DNA from: Candidatus Binatota bacterium
GTDB taxonomy: Bacteria > Desulfobacterota > Binatia > UBA1149
Direction: 5' to 3'
Assembly (NCBI GenBank): GCA_012960245.1
Contig: DUBO01000056.1
Location: forward strand, 128,069-192,068
DNA length: 64,000 nucleotides
Of the stretch, positions 37,423 through 47,882 are shown piece after piece. How positions within the stretch are numbered: position 1 is the stretch's first letter; each line of letters begins with the position of its first letter. Both the position numbers and the translations under genes were made by a program. The notes below the pieces were generated by a model that searched no databases, was not told where the DNA came from, and saw only the letters and a list, made by a program, of their open reading frames with translations.

Positions 37423-38529
37423 ATGGGGGTGAGTATTCCCCCCGACGACGAACTGTTGTGCCTGGTCGCTCTTTCCGACATGCGCGGAGCATGGGGTGTA
37501 CCCTGGCGACGCCTGGTGGCCGATTTCGGCTCGGCACGGGCGTTGTGGGCGGCTTCTGATGCCGAGCTCGAGCGGGCGGGCTTCAACGAGCGTGGACGGC
37601 GTCGCCTGCGCAACTTCAAGGCCTGGGAAATTCTGCGCCGCCGGCTCGACGGCTGGCGCCGTCAGCGGGTCGAGGTCTGCGGCCTGGGCGACACCGCTTA
37701 CCCCGCCGCCCTGCTCACGGTGGAAGACGGCCCACTGGTCCTCTACTACCGGGGTGCCACTCCCTCTGTCCACCGCCTGGCCGTAAGCGTGGTGGGCGCG
37801 CGCAAGGCGAGCGACTACGGTCTGCGCACGGCCCGCCGCCTGGGTCGCGAAGCGTCGGCTTGCGGGCTGGTGGTGGTGAGCGGCATGGCGCGGGGGATTG
37901 ACGCCGAGGCGCAGCGCGGTGCACTCGAAAACGGAGCGAGCGTGGCCGTGCTCGGTTGCAGCCCCGAGCGGCCTTACCCGGAGTCGAGCAGTCGGCTGTA
38001 CCGGCAACTGCTTGAGCGGGGGACGGTGCTGAGCGAGTTTCCCCCGGGAACCGAGCTGGCCGCGTGGCAGTTTCCCCGGCGCAACCGGATTGTGACGGGC
38101 ATGTCGGCGGCGACCGTGGTCATCGAGGCCGGCGAGGGCAGCGGCTCACTGATAAGCGCAAAACTGGCCCTGGCCCAGGGGCGGGAGTTGCTGGCAGTGC
38201 CCGGTCCGGTCGACTCGCAGGTGTCGCGCGGCAGCAACGCGCTTATACGCGATGGCTGCACACCTTTACTCGAAATTACCGACCTTCTGGCCGCGCTGGG
38301 CATGCATCCAAGCGGGTCCCAGGGGCTGGAAGTCAGCGCGAGGACAACCAAATGCAGCCCAGCCGAACAAGGATTGTTAGACCTGCTTGCGACCGAATCT
38401 CTGCACATTGATGACGTGGTGAGAAGGACCGGGCTTGACCGTGCGGCGATATTGGCGTTGATAACGTCGCTTGAACTTATCGGTCTGATCAAGCGTCAGT
38501 CCAGTGGCAGCTACGCCCGCGTGGCGTGA
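37423..38529 (+). CDS. dprA: DNA-processing protein DprA
   Basis: A 368-residue Rossmann-fold protein that loads RecA on incoming single-stranded DNA during transformation. The N-terminal SAM-like region (LLCLVALSDMRGAWGVPWRRL) leads into AVSVVGARKASDYGLRTARRLGREASACGLVVVSGMARGID, where SVVGxR and GMARGID are the DprA signature. FPRRNRIVTGMS and LITAKLAL-like EGSGSLISAKLA also fit. The C-terminal winged-helix DML1-type domain is at about 310-365. It is followed by topA after 61 bp, the usual dprA-topA order. Confidence 0.95.
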   Translation: MGVSIPPDDELLCLVALSDMRGAWGVPWRRLVADFGSARALWAASDAELERAGFNERGRRRLRNFKAWEILRRRLDGWRRQRVEVCGLGDTAYPAALLTVEDGPLVLYYRGATPSVHRLAVSVVGARKASDYGLRTARRLGREASACGLVVVSGMARGIDAEAQRGALENGASVAVLGCSPERPYPESSSRLYRQLLERGTVLSEFPPGTELAAWQFPRRNRIVTGMSAATVVIEAGEGSGSLISAKLALAQGRELLAVPGPVDSQVSRGSNALIRDGCTPLLEITDLLAALGMHPSGSQGLEVSARTTKCSPAEQGLLDLLATESLHIDDVVRRTGLDRAAILALITSLELIGLIKRQSSGSYARVA

Positions 38530-38590
38530 CGGTGATGATTGCATGTTGCCCACGGACGCAAGCCCAGGCCGTTTGGTATAAGAGAGAATT

Positions 38591-41323
38591 ATGGCTCGTA
38601 CCCTCGTTATCGTTGAGTCGCCTACCAAGGCGAAGACCCTGGGGAAGTTCCTCGGCGAGGACTACATCGTAGAGTCGAGCGTCGGCCACGTGCGCGATCT
38701 GCCCGCCAGCGCGTCCGACATTCCCGACGCGGTAAAGAAAGAAAAGAAGTGGGCCACGCTGGGCGTGGATGTCGAAAACGATTTCGAGCCGCTGTACCTG
38801 GTGTCGCCCGAAAAGAAGAAGGTCGTCGCGGCGCTCAAGCGTCAGCTCAAGGGCTGCGACCGTCTGCTGCTCGCAACTGATGAAGACCGCGAAGGCGAGG
38901 CCATCAGCTGGCACCTGCTCGAGGTGCTCAAGCCCACTGTCCCCGTTAGCCGCATGGTCTTTCACGAGATCACCCGCGACGCGATTCTCGCGGCCCTCGA
39001 CCAGACCCGCGAGCTCGACAATAACCTGGTACGTGCCCAGGAGGCCCGGCGTATAATAGACCGCCTGGTGGGCTACGAGCTGTCGCCGGTGTTGTGGCGC
39101 AAGATACTGCCCCGGCTGTCGGCCGGTCGCGTGCAGAGCGTCGCCATACGCTTGATAGTGGAACGCGAGCGCGCGCGCATGCGTTTCAAGGAGGCCAGCT
39201 GGTGGGATCTCGTCGCCTCCTTGAAGGCTGACGAGGGCGGCGAGTTCTCGGCGCGCCTGGTATCGATCGACGGTACCCGGCTTGCGGGCGGCAAGGACTT
39301 TGATCCCGACACCGGCAGGATTTCGCGCGACAAGGTCTACCTGCTGGGCGGCGAGGAGGCCGCAAAACTTCGTGCGGCTGCGGCCACGGCTTCCTACTCG
39401 GTCCTGAGCACCGAGGAGAAACCTTTCAAGCGTTCGCCGGCTCCACCATTTACGACTTCTACCCTGCAGCAGGAGGGCGGGCGTAAGCTCGGTTTTGACG
39501 CGCGGCGGACCATGCGCGCGGCGCAGCGGCTCTACGAACTGGGTTTTATTACTTACATGCGAACCGACTCGGTGGCGCTGGCCCCCGACGCGGTAAAGGC
39601 CGCGCGGGCGACCATAGGCAAGCTCTACGGCAAGGACTTCGTGCCAGACAAGCCGAGGACCTTTGCCAACAAGGTCAAGAACGCCCAGGAGGCCCATGAA
39701 GCGATACGCCCGTCGGGAGACACCTTTGCCCCGGTGGACGAGCTGCGCTCGAGACTGGGCGACGACGAGGCGCGCCTGTACGAGATGATCTGGAAGCGCA
39801 CCATGGCCTGCCAGATGACCGAGTCCCGCGGCCGCCGAATGGTGGTCAAGGTGTCCGCGCCCGTGAACGACCAGGAGCTGTTGTTCCAGGCCAACGGCAA
39901 CGTTGTCGATTTTCCAGGCTTCCTGCGCGTGTACGTAGAGGGCAGCGACGACCCGGAGGCCGCCCTTTCGGACCGCGAGGTTGTGTTGCCGTCGGTAAAA
40001 GAGGGAGACAGTCTTGCGCTGGCCGGCCTCGACGGCGACGAGCACAGCACCCAGCCACCAGCCCGCCTGACCGAGGCCTCGCTGGTCAAGCTCATGGAAG
40101 AGTCGGGCATTGGCAGGCCCAGTACCTACGCCAGCGTGATAGCCAACATCGAGCGGCGCGAGTACACATTTAAGAAAGGTACGGCGTTGGTGCCCACCTT
40201 CACGGCCTTCGCGGTGGTGCAGCTGCTGCAGGAGCATTTTTCGCACCTCATCGACACGTCGTTCACCGCCGGCATGGAAGACCGTCTCGATTCCATAGCC
40301 AGGGGCGAGGGCGAGGCCATTCCCTACCTGCACGAGTTTTATTATGGCAACGGCGACCCGGGTCTGCGCCCACTGCTCGACGAGAAGATCGAGGACATCG
40401 ACCCCCGCAAGGTGTGCTCGATTCCTATGGGGAGCGATGAGCAGGGCAGGGAATACGTAATCCGCGCCGGTCGTTACGGCCCCTACGTGCAGCGGGGCGA
40501 AGAAACGGCTTCGCTGCCCGACGACGTCTGCCCCGACGAAGTTACCCTGCCGTGGCTCGACGAGTTGCTGGAGAAATCCGCTGCCGGCCCCGTGCAACTG
40601 GGCGAGGACCCGGAGACCGGCAAAGCGATATACATGATGGAGGGCCGCTTTGGCCCCTACGTGCAACTGGGCGACCAGGAAGAAAAGGGCGACAAGCCAC
40701 CGAGGGCGTCCCCGCTGCCGGGCATGGACCCCGCCACGCTCAGCCTGGAGCAGGCGCTGCAGTTGCTGGCCCTGCCCCGGACTGTGGGTGCCGACAACGA
40801 CGGCGTCGAGATACTCGGCTTCAACGGCCGTTACGGCCCCTACATCAAGAGGGGCAGTGACACCCGCAGCCTCGAAGACGGAGACGACCTTCTCAAGCTG
40901 AGCCTCGAGCGGGCACTGCTCCTGCTCAGCCAGCCAAAGCGTCGCGGGCGGCGTAAGGCTGCCGAGCCGCTGAAGGTGTTTGAAAACGTGGAGGCGCTCG
41001 AAGGGGTGACCATCAAGTTGCTCGACGGCCGCTTCGGCCCCTACGTGACCGACGGTGAGACCAACGCCTCGCTGCCACGTGACAGCGGCGACGCCAAGCA
41101 GATTACCGAGGCGAGAGCGGTACAGCTCATTCTCGACCGGCGCGCGAGCGGGCCCGCACGAAAAAAGAAGAAGAAAGCGGCGAAGAAGAAGGCCAAGAAG
41201 AAAACCACGAAGAAGAAGGCCACTAAAAAGAAGGCCGTCGGCAAGAAGGCGACCGCTAAGAAGACGCTCAAGGCGACCACTGCTGAAGAGCCAGCAGCCG
41301 ATTCCGGCGACGTGGAGTCCTGA
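38591..41323 (+). CDS. topA: DNA topoisomerase I with lysine-rich tail
   Basis: A 910-residue type IA topoisomerase relaxing negative supercoils. The Toprim domain starts [20 protein letters not shown] with acidic [14 protein letters not shown]. The nicking tyrosine is Tyr322 in [10 protein letters not shown]. Instead of C4 zinc fingers the C-terminal half has four Toprim-C repeats marked by [30 protein letters not shown] and GRFGPYV. The last 55 residues are dominated by KKK/KKA repeats, a histone-like tail that may hold DNA and raise processivity, as known for basic TopA tails. Length is large because of these parts. Confidence 0.96.
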   Translation: MARTLVIVESPTKAKTLGKFLGEDYIVESSVGHVRDLPASASDIPDAVKKEKKWATLGVDVENDFEPLYLVSPEKKKVVAALKRQLKGCDRLLLATDEDREGEAISWHLLEVLKPTVPVSRMVFHEITRDAILAALDQTRELDNNLVRAQEARRIIDRLVGYELSPVLWRKILPRLSAGRVQSVAIRLIVERERARMRFKEASWWDLVASLKADEGGEFSARLVSIDGTRLAGGKDFDPDTGRISRDKVYLLGGEEAAKLRAAAATASYSVLSTEEKPFKRSPAPPFTTSTLQQEGGRKLGFDARRTMRAAQRLYELGFITYMRTDSVALAPDAVKAARATIGKLYGKDFVPDKPRTFANKVKNAQEAHEAIRPSGDTFAPVDELRSRLGDDEARLYEMIWKRTMACQMTESRGRRMVVKVSAPVNDQELLFQANGNVVDFPGFLRVYVEGSDDPEAALSDREVVLPSVKEGDSLALAGLDGDEHSTQPPARLTEASLVKLMEESGIGRPSTYASVIANIERREYTFKKGTALVPTFTAFAVVQLLQEHFSHLIDTSFTAGMEDRLDSIARGEGEAIPYLHEFYYGNGDPGLRPLLDEKIEDIDPRKVCSIPMGSDEQGREYVIRAGRYGPYVQRGEETASLPDDVCPDEVTLPWLDELLEKSAAGPVQLGEDPETGKAIYMMEGRFGPYVQLGDQEEKGDKPPRASPLPGMDPATLSLEQALQLLALPRTVGADNDGVEILGFNGRYGPYIKRGSDTRSLEDGDDLLKLSLERALLLLSQPKRRGRRKAAEPLKVFENVEALEGVTIKLLDGRFGPYVTDGETNASLPRDSGDAKQITEARAVQLILDRRASGPARKKKKKAAKKKAKKKTTKKKATKKKAVGKKATAKKTLKATTAEEPAADSGDVES

Positions 41324-41328
41324 GCCGG

Positions 41329-42687
41329 GTGTCGGGCACGACGGGCAAGGTCACCGTCATCGGCGGTGGGTTGGCCGGCTGCGAGGCTGCCTGGCAGTTG
41401 GCCAGGCAGGGCGTGGCGGTGGACCTGTTCGAAATGCGGCCGCTGCGCAGCACCGAGGCACATACCACCGACGGTCTCGCCGAGCTCGTCTGCTCCAACT
41501 CGCTCAGGGACAACAGCCTTTCGAGTGCCGTGGGCGTTCTCAAGGAAGAAATGCGGCGCATGGGCTCGCTTATCATCGCCGCTGCCGAGGCTCACCAGGT
41601 GCCGGCCGGTTCGGCGCTGGCGGTCGACCGCAGCGGTTTTTCGCGCTACGTGCACGAGGCTGTTGAGCAGGAGCCCGGCATAACGCTGAAGCGCGACGAA
41701 CTGACCACCATTCCCGACGAGGCGGTAGTCATCGTAGCTACCGGACCGTTGACCTCGCCGTCGCTGGCCTCGGCCCTCGGCCAGCTGATGGGCAGCAAGC
41801 ACCTCTATTTCTACGACGCCATATCGCCCATAGTCACCGCCGAGTCGGTTAATATGGACGTTGCCTTTCGCGCCGCGCGCTACGGCCGCGGTGGCGACGA
41901 CTACGTGAACTGCCCGCTCACCGAAGACGACTACAACACGCTGGTCGACGAGATTCTCTCGGCGGAGTTCGTGGAGGCCCGCGATTTTGAGCGCTGCGTA
42001 TGGTTTGAAGGCTGCATGCCGGTGGAAGAGATCGCGCGGCGTGGACGCGAATCGCTGAGGTTCGGGCCGATGAAACCCGTAGGCCTGGAGCTGCCCGACG
42101 GCGGCGGCATGGCCCACGCGGTGCTGCAGCTCAGGCAGGACGACCGCGAGGGACGGCTACTGGGCATGGTGGGTTTTCAGACCCGCATGACCTGGACCGA
42201 ACAACGCCGGGTGTTCCGCGGCATCCCTGGATTGGAGAACGCCGAGTTCGTGCGCATGGGCAGCCTGCACCGCAACACCTTTCTCGACTCCCCGCGGGTA
42301 CTCACGACCGACCTGCAGGCAAAGAAAAGGCCTGGACTGTTCATAGCCGGGCAGCTGACCGGGGTGGAGGGCTACGTGGAGTCGGCGGCCACCGGCCTGC
42401 TCTGCGGCGTCAACGCGGCCCGCGCGCTCCAGGGCCAGGCCTCGCTGCTGCCACCACCCCGCACGGCGCTGGGCTCGCTGCTGGCCTACGTCACCGACGA
42501 GGGACGGCGGGATTTTCAACCCATGAATGCCAACTACGGGCTCATGCCCCCGCTCGAGGGGCGCAAGCTGCGCAAGCGCGAGCGTCGCCAGGCCATGGGC
42601 CGCAGGGCTCTCGAAGAACACGGGCGGTGGATGCAGACCTGGCCCGGCGGCAGTGACGGGCACAACGCGCGAGCGCAACAGGCATGA
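41329..42687 (+). CDS. trmFO: Methylenetetrahydrofolate-tRNA-(uracil-5-)-methyltransferase
   Basis: A 452-residue FAD-dependent enzyme putting the methyl of m5U54 into tRNA using methylene-THF. The FAD loop [15 protein letters not shown] is at the start. [30 protein letters not shown] (with the conserved Cys), and [15 protein letters not shown] are TrmFO hallmarks. [14 protein letters not shown] and [13 protein letters not shown] carry more family residues. It starts at GTG five bases after topA, as in many genomes where TopA-TrmFO is conserved. It overlaps the following HU gene by four bases. Confidence 0.95.
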   Translation: MSGTTGKVTVIGGGLAGCEAAWQLARQGVAVDLFEMRPLRSTEAHTTDGLAELVCSNSLRDNSLSSAVGVLKEEMRRMGSLIIAAAEAHQVPAGSALAVDRSGFSRYVHEAVEQEPGITLKRDELTTIPDEAVVIVATGPLTSPSLASALGQLMGSKHLYFYDAISPIVTAESVNMDVAFRAARYGRGGDDYVNCPLTEDDYNTLVDEILSAEFVEARDFERCVWFEGCMPVEEIARRGRESLRFGPMKPVGLELPDGGGMAHAVLQLRQDDREGRLLGMVGFQTRMTWTEQRRVFRGIPGLENAEFVRMGSLHRNTFLDSPRVLTTDLQAKKRPGLFIAGQLTGVEGYVESAATGLLCGVNAARALQGQASLLPPPRTALGSLLAYVTDEGRRDFQPMNANYGLMPPLEGRKLRKRERRQAMGRRALEEHGRWMQTWPGGSDGHNARAQQA

Positions 42688-42953
42688 CAAAGGCGGAGCT
42701 GGTAGAATCGGTGGCAAGGAGTACGGGCTTGTCGGGGCGGGCGGCTGCCGATGCAGTGGAAGCCACCATACGGCAGATCGCTCGTGCCCTGAAAAAAGAA
42801 AAACGAGTGTCCGTGGCCGGGCTCGGCACCTTCTCGGTCCGGGTTCGCAAGGCACGCAACGGACGCAACCCGCGTACCGGTGAAGAGTTGACCATCAAGG
42901 CAGGAAAGACCGTTGCTTTTCGCGCCGCTCCCGGGCTGAAAAAAGGACTCTAG
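42684..42953 (+). CDS. Second HU/IHF family DNA-binding protein
   Basis: An 89-residue HU-type protein. [21 protein letters not shown] gives the dimerisation helices, [36 protein letters not shown] the beta body with the DNA arm. It differs from the HU at 28396 (about half identical by eye), for instance in the KKEKRVSV insertion. It sits between trmFO and glnE as part of a tight unit (4-bp overlap, 7-bp gap). This constitutive context suggests a housekeeping or IHF-like subunit. Its partner is not determinable. Confidence 0.92.
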   Translation: MTKAELVESVARSTGLSGRAAADAVEATIRQIARALKKEKRVSVAGLGTFSVRVRKARNGRNPRTGEELTIKAGKTVAFRAAPGLKKGL

Positions 42954-42960
42954 GAGCATC

Positions 42961-45900
42961 GTGTTACCCTCCGCACTGTCGGGGCTGGGTAGGGCGGGGT
43001 GGAGGGCTGCGCTCGAATCGGCGTTGGAAAGGGCGCCGTCACCCGCCCACGCGCTGGCGGCGACCGAGAGGCTGCTCGAGTCGGGCGGCCGCAAGGCGCT
43101 CAGCAGCTGGCCCGCTGCGGGGCTCGACGACCTGCTTGCCATCCTCGGTGCCAGCCCTGCCATGACCCGCACCCTGGCGGGCATGGGCGAGAGCTGGCCC
43201 GACTGCGCCCGTCGCTACCAGGATCCAAATCCCGGACCGCGCGGGCTGGCCTCGCTCAGCGGTGCCCGCCGGGCCCGCAACGAAGAGCAGCTCGCCCAAC
43301 GCCTGCACGAACTCGCAGCGCTTGAGATGCTGCGTATCGGGGCCCGCGACCTGCTCGGCCTTGCCACGCTCGAGGATACCACGCAGGGGTTGACCGAGCT
43401 CGCCGAGTTTTCGATCAAGACAACGGTGGACAGGTTGCGCCGTATCCTCGTGCACGAGCAGGGCGACGTGCTCACCACGGACGGCCGGCCGCTGGGCTTT
43501 GTCGTGCTCGGCATGGGCAAGCTGGGCGCGAGCGAGCTCAATTACAGCTCAGATGTTGACCTGGTCTGTCTATACGAGAGCGCGCCGATGGCCGAGGGGT
43601 GCCCCGACGCCGGTAGTTTTTTTTCCTCGCTGGTGTCTGGCCTGTCGCGTGTAATAGGCGGCGGCGATTCGGGGGGCTTCGTGTTTCGGGTTGATCTCGA
43701 CCTCAGGCCAGAGGGGCTGCAGGGCCCAGTAGTTAATCCCGTGGCAGCGGCGTTGTCCTACTACGAGGGCTGGGGCGACACCTGGGAACGCGGGGTAATG
43801 CTCAAGGCCCGCCCGGTGGGTGGCCAACTCGAACTGGGCCAGGAGTTTATCCGCGAGATACAGCCCTTCGTTTTTCGTCGCCACCTCGACTACCAGACCA
43901 TCGAAGATTTCAGGCGCATGAAGGAGCGCATAGACGCCGAGCTGGCCGAGCTACCGCGCGAGACCAGGAACGTCAAGATAGGCCGGGGGGGCATACGCGA
44001 GCTGGAGTTCGTGGTTCAGCTCATGCAGATCGTTCACGGCGGCCACGTACACTCGGTGCGCTGCCGGGGCACGTTGCCGGCGCTCGTAGAACTCGAGAAG
44101 CACGGCTTCATGACCAGCGAGGATACCGGCAGGCTGCGCGAGGCGTACGTTTTCCTGCGCGACGTTGAGCACGCGCTGCAGGTGGTCGAGCGCCGGCAGA
44201 CCCAGGCTTTGCCCAGCGGTCGCGAGGAGCTCGCCTGGCTGGCCCGGCGACTGGGTTACGGGACCGGTCGCCGGGGCAGGCCGGTGCTCGACCCGGCTAC
44301 GGGCGGAGACGAGGTCGACGCCTTTGAGGCCGACTGGCAACGTTACACCGGGCAGGTGCGCGAGGCGTTCGTACGGTTCCTCGAGTTACGGACCGATTCT
44401 TCGCCGGTGGAATCTACGGATTCTTTTCCGGCCCTGGTCGACGATCTTTCGTCGGGCCGCCTCGACGAGGCCGCTGCCGGACTCGAGGAGCTGGGCCTGC
44501 GCGACGCCGCGGCCGCGGCGTCGTCTCTGCAACGCTTGTTCCGGGGAAGGGGCCTGGGCCCGATGAACGCGCAACGGCGCAGGGCCATCGAAGCCATGGC
44601 ACCGGCGCTGCTCGACGCCGTTGTCAGCAGCGGTGACCCCGACCGGGCGCTCGGCAACCTCGTGGAGTTTCTCCTGCGCACCGGCGCGCACACGAGCTAC
44701 CTGGCGCTGCTCGGCGGATCACCGGCCACCATGCTCACCCTCGTGCGCCTGTTTGCCGGCAGCGCCTTGCTGTCGAGCCTGCTGGTCGGTCACCCCGAGC
44801 TCATCGATTCGTTGGTGAGGTCTGACCGAGGGGCTCCGACCAGGGAGCGCCGCGACATGGAGACTGAGCTGGCCCGCGCCTGCGACGTGGTGGAAGAGGA
44901 AGAAGACCTGTTGGCCGCGCTCAGGCGCTTCAAGTCGGCTGAACTGTTGCGAATAGGTTTCAATGATCTTGCGGGCGAACTCGACGACCAGCAGGTAGGC
45001 CGCGAGCTGGTCACCCTGGCCGAGGTCTGTCTTTGCGAAGCCGCCCGCCAGGCCCGCAGGCTACTGGGCCTGGGCGAGGACCCGGGCCGCGGCAGGGTGC
45101 AGCTTGCGGTGCTGGCCATGGGGCGACTTGGCGCCGGCGAGCTGGGATACGGCTCGGACCTCGACATAATCTTTGTTTACCAGGGACGCGGCGACGACTT
45201 CGACGAAACGGCCCACACGGCGGCGACCCGGCTGGCCCAGAAAATCGTGTCGCTGCTGCGGGTGCCCACCCGCGACGGCAGGGTGTTCGAGGTTGACACC
45301 AGGCTGCGCCCGTCGGGCCGGGGAGGGCCCCTGGTGACCTCCCTCGATCGTTTTATAAACTACCACGACAAGGAGGCCGACCTGTGGGAGCGACAGGCCC
45401 TGCTCAGGGGACGGGTGGTGTACGGTCCGGCCACGCTGGCGCGGCGCATTCACTCGGAGTTGCAGCGGCTGGTCTATACGAGCGGGCTCAGCAAGAGCGG
45501 GATTCGCGAGATCGCCGAGCTGCGCGACAAGGTGATAGCCGACCGCGAGATAGACGAAGAGCAGAGGCTTAATTTCAAAGTCGGCCGGGGCGGCATCGCC
45601 GACCTCGAGACAATTGTGCAGGTGTTGCAGCTCGCGCACGGCCATTCGAACGAACTGCTGAGGGCGGCCTCCAGCACCGGCGATACGCTGGCCGTGTTGC
45701 GCGAAGAGGGCTTGCTGGACCGGGCCGATGCCGAGCGCCTGGAGGCGGCCTATGTCTTTCTGCGGCGGCTGGAGTCGGGGCTCAGGCTTGACCAGGACAA
45801 GTCGGTGGAAGACGTCGAACGCGACGCCCGCTTGCTGGGACCGGTGGCCTGTCGCATGGGATTCACAGGCCCCTCGGCCTCGGCCGACCTGCTCGCCGAG

Positions 45901-45972
45901 GTGGACGCCCGGCGCGCGCTGGTAAGCGAGATCTACGCCCGCCACCTGTCCCGCGACCCGTCGTCTCGTTGA
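42961..45972 (+). CDS. glnE: Glutamine synthetase adenylyltransferase/deadenylase
   Basis: A 1003-residue two-domain nucleotidyltransferase that adenylylates and deadenylylates glutamine synthetase under PII control. The first catalytic motif is LGMGKLGASELNYSSDVDLV (near 180) and the second is AMGRLGAGELGYGSDLDIIF (near 719), each with paired aspartates. A central GlnE helical linker, and KIGRGGIRELEF and KVGRGGIADLET segments mark both halves. Start is GTG four bases after AGGAG. With ptsP and amt in the same window it fits nitrogen control. No glnA or glnK is present here. Confidence 0.96.
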   Translation: MLPSALSGLGRAGWRAALESALERAPSPAHALAATERLLESGGRKALSSWPAAGLDDLLAILGASPAMTRTLAGMGESWPDCARRYQDPNPGPRGLASLSGARRARNEEQLAQRLHELAALEMLRIGARDLLGLATLEDTTQGLTELAEFSIKTTVDRLRRILVHEQGDVLTTDGRPLGFVVLGMGKLGASELNYSSDVDLVCLYESAPMAEGCPDAGSFFSSLVSGLSRVIGGGDSGGFVFRVDLDLRPEGLQGPVVNPVAAALSYYEGWGDTWERGVMLKARPVGGQLELGQEFIREIQPFVFRRHLDYQTIEDFRRMKERIDAELAELPRETRNVKIGRGGIRELEFVVQLMQIVHGGHVHSVRCRGTLPALVELEKHGFMTSEDTGRLREAYVFLRDVEHALQVVERRQTQALPSGREELAWLARRLGYGTGRRGRPVLDPATGGDEVDAFEADWQRYTGQVREAFVRFLELRTDSSPVESTDSFPALVDDLSSGRLDEAAAGLEELGLRDAAAAASSLQRLFRGRGLGPMNAQRRRAIEAMAPALLDAVVSSGDPDRALGNLVEFLLRTGAHTSYLALLGGSPATMLTLVRLFAGSALLSSLLVGHPELIDSLVRSDRGAPTRERRDMETELARACDVVEEEEDLLAALRRFKSAELLRIGFNDLAGELDDQQVGRELVTLAEVCLCEAARQARRLLGLGEDPGRGRVQLAVLAMGRLGAGELGYGSDLDIIFVYQGRGDDFDETAHTAATRLAQKIVSLLRVPTRDGRVFEVDTRLRPSGRGGPLVTSLDRFINYHDKEADLWERQALLRGRVVYGPATLARRIHSELQRLVYTSGLSKSGIREIAELRDKVIADREIDEEQRLNFKVGRGGIADLETIVQVLQLAHGHSNELLRAASSTGDTLAVLREEGLLDRADAERLEAAYVFLRRLESGLRLDQDKSVEDVERDARLLGPVACRMGFTGPSASADLLAEVDARRALVSEIYARHLSRDPSSR

Positions 45973-46044
45973 CCTGCAGGCAGGCGGCGTGTATCGGTCA
46001 AGGCTGCCCGCGCGATTGCGTGGCGGGCAAAAGAGGTGAGACCG

Positions 46045-46965
46045 GTGACCACTACCGACAAGATATGGATGGATGGAGAGCTCGTTGACTGGGATGACGC
46101 CCAGGTCCACGTGCTCAGCCACAGCCTGCACTACGGGCTGGGCGTTTTTGAAGGCATTCGTTGCTACCGCTGCGACGACGGCAGTTCGGCCGTGTTCAGG
46201 CTCGACGATCATACCAGGCGCCTGCGCGATTCGGCCCATATACTGGGGCTGGATTGCCCGTGGAGCCAGGACGAGATCGCCACTGCCTGCCTCGACACTA
46301 TAAAGGCCAACGGGCTCGAAGAGTGCTACATTCGCCCACTGCTGTTTCTGGGCGAGGGCGAGATGGGGCTGGCCGCTACCTCCAACAAGGTACACCTGAG
46401 CATAGCCGCCTGGCCATGGGGCGCCTACCTGGGTGACGACGCGATTAAGAACGGCATCCGCTTGAAGACCTCTTCGTTGCAGCGCTACACGGTCAACAGC
46501 TTCATGACCAAGGCCAAGGCGACCGGCCAGTACATCAACTCAATACTGGCCAGCCGCGAGGCGGCCAACTCCGGCTACGACGAGGCCCTGTTGCTCGACG
46601 TTGATGGTTTCGTTGCCGAGGGCTGTGGCGAAAACCTGTTTATGGCCCGGGGCGGGCGGGTCAAGACCCCCAACATAGCCACCGTGCTCGAGGGTATAAC
46701 GCGAGACACTGTCATAACGCTGCTCCGTGACCAGGGCGTTGAGCTGGTCGAGGAGCGCTTTACCCGCGACGAGATCTACATAGCCGATGAGGCCTGGTTT
46801 ACGGGCACAGCGGCAGAGATCACGCCCATAGCCTCGTTGGACGATCGCAAGGTCGGACCCGGTAAGCCGGGGCCGATTACCAAGGCACTGCAGGAAACTT
46901 TCTTCGCAGTGATCAAGGGGAAGCAGCCGAGCTACGAACACTGGCTAACTCGGGTGCCGTCCTGA
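46045..46965 (+). CDS. ilvE: Branched-chain amino acid aminotransferase
   Basis: A 306-residue fold IV PLP aminotransferase for the last step of leucine, isoleucine and valine synthesis. HYGLGVFEGIRCY is near residue 33-45, YIRPLLFLGEGEMGL around 95 and the PLP lysine is Lys158 in TKAKATGQY. EGCGENLF and ITRDTVITLL complete the group I pattern. The GTG at 46045 follows GAGG at eight bases, while a GTG three codons earlier has no ribosome site. A 60-72 bp gap with nothing notable separates it from glnE. The family is clear; D-amino-acid or ADC lyase activity is unlikely. Confidence 0.94.
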   Translation: MTTTDKIWMDGELVDWDDAQVHVLSHSLHYGLGVFEGIRCYRCDDGSSAVFRLDDHTRRLRDSAHILGLDCPWSQDEIATACLDTIKANGLEECYIRPLLFLGEGEMGLAATSNKVHLSIAAWPWGAYLGDDAIKNGIRLKTSSLQRYTVNSFMTKAKATGQYINSILASREAANSGYDEALLLDVDGFVAEGCGENLFMARGGRVKTPNIATVLEGITRDTVITLLRDQGVELVEERFTRDEIYIADEAWFTGTAAEITPIASLDDRKVGPGKPGPITKALQETFFAVIKGKQPSYEHWLTRVPS

Positions 46966-47018
46966 GCCAGCCGCAGCGCGGGTTCCGCCTGGGCGGCTCC
47001 GGTTCGGGCGGGTCAGGC

Positions 47019-47747
47019 ATGGGGATAGGGCCGAGCGGGCCTGTCCCGTCGGCGATAAAGGGCCTCATAATCGCCAACGTGCTGATCTACATCCTGCAGA
47101 TCAGCGCGCCCCGCTACTTTTTTCTTGAGAACTTCGCGCTGGTGGGCCCGCTTGTGCTGCGGGGCGAGATCTGGCGGCTTGGCAGCTACCAGTTCCTGCA
47201 CGGGGGAGCATGGCACCTGGGCATAAACATGCTCATGCTGTGGATGTTCGGTTCGGAGCTTGAACAGCGCTGGGGCCCGCGTTTCTTTCTGAAGTACTAC
47301 TTCCTCTGTGGTGTCGGCGGCGGCCTGCTCTACACCCTGTTCATGGCCGATGCCATGGTTCCCAGCGTCGGCGCTTCGGGTGCCATCTACGGGGTGCTGA
47401 TGGCCTACGGCTTGTGGTTTCCCAACCGCCAGGTGCTGCTCTGGTTCGTGGTGCCGATTCCGGTGCGTACGCTGGTGCTGTTTCTTATCCTGATCGAGTT
47501 CCTGCAGTCCTTGCAGTCGTCGGGCAGTGGCATTGCTCACGCGGCTCACCTGGGCGGTATGGCCTTCGGGTATGTTTACCTGCGCTGGTGGGGACAGCGC
47601 TACGGTGCCACGTTGGGTGCCTTGCCCGGGATGAAGGATATTCGTATGGCCTGGCTGAGATGGAAGTTCAGGCGTTTGCAGAAGCGCCGCATGGGCGGCG
47701 GCGAGAGAGGCGGCGGTAAGGGCCGCGGCGGGCCTACGCTGCACTGA
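47019..47747 (+). CDS. Rhomboid family intramembrane serine protease
   Basis: A 242-residue polytopic protein with six membrane segments. The catalytic dyad is Ser120 in VGASGAIYG and His177 in AHAAHLGGMAFGY. The L1-loop family residues (EIWRLGSYQFLHGGAWHLGINMLMLWMFG, with HxxxN) are all present. A basic, glycine-rich C-terminus (RRMGGGERGGGKGRGG) is cytoplasmic. The ATG at 47019 is safe, but the same frame stays open back to a CTG at 46962 that overlaps the ilvE stop as CTGA, adding a Gly/Ser-rich 19 residues. Substrate unknown. Confidence 0.9.
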   Translation: MGIGPSGPVPSAIKGLIIANVLIYILQISAPRYFFLENFALVGPLVLRGEIWRLGSYQFLHGGAWHLGINMLMLWMFGSELEQRWGPRFFLKYYFLCGVGGGLLYTLFMADAMVPSVGASGAIYGVLMAYGLWFPNRQVLLWFVVPIPVRTLVLFLILIEFLQSLQSSGSGIAHAAHLGGMAFGYVYLRWWGQRYGATLGALPGMKDIRMAWLRWKFRRLQKRRMGGGERGGGKGRGGPTLH

Positions 47748-47882
47748 CCAGGCGTATTAACGACGTGCGGGTGAGCGAGACGGTCGGTCAGAAGATGCCG
47801 TATCGCTTCAGGCGGCTGGTATCAGTCGCTTGTAAATAACTCTCTTTGAAAATCCTCGAGAAACACCCTTATCTACCAGCCC

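Noticed and set aside
38577..38582. TATAAG as a promoter for topA
   Set aside because: No -35 at a proper distance, and transcription would start about two bases before the ATG.
38489..40666. Open frame of 725 codons antisense to topA
   Set aside because: High GC creates long antisense frames. Its translation is arbitrary in composition and topA is unmistakable in the other strand.
47814..47881. 8-bp inverted repeat GGCTGGTA ... TACCAGCC with a 52-base centre
   Set aside because: The loop is long and no function or T-tract is linked; such repeats are expected by chance.
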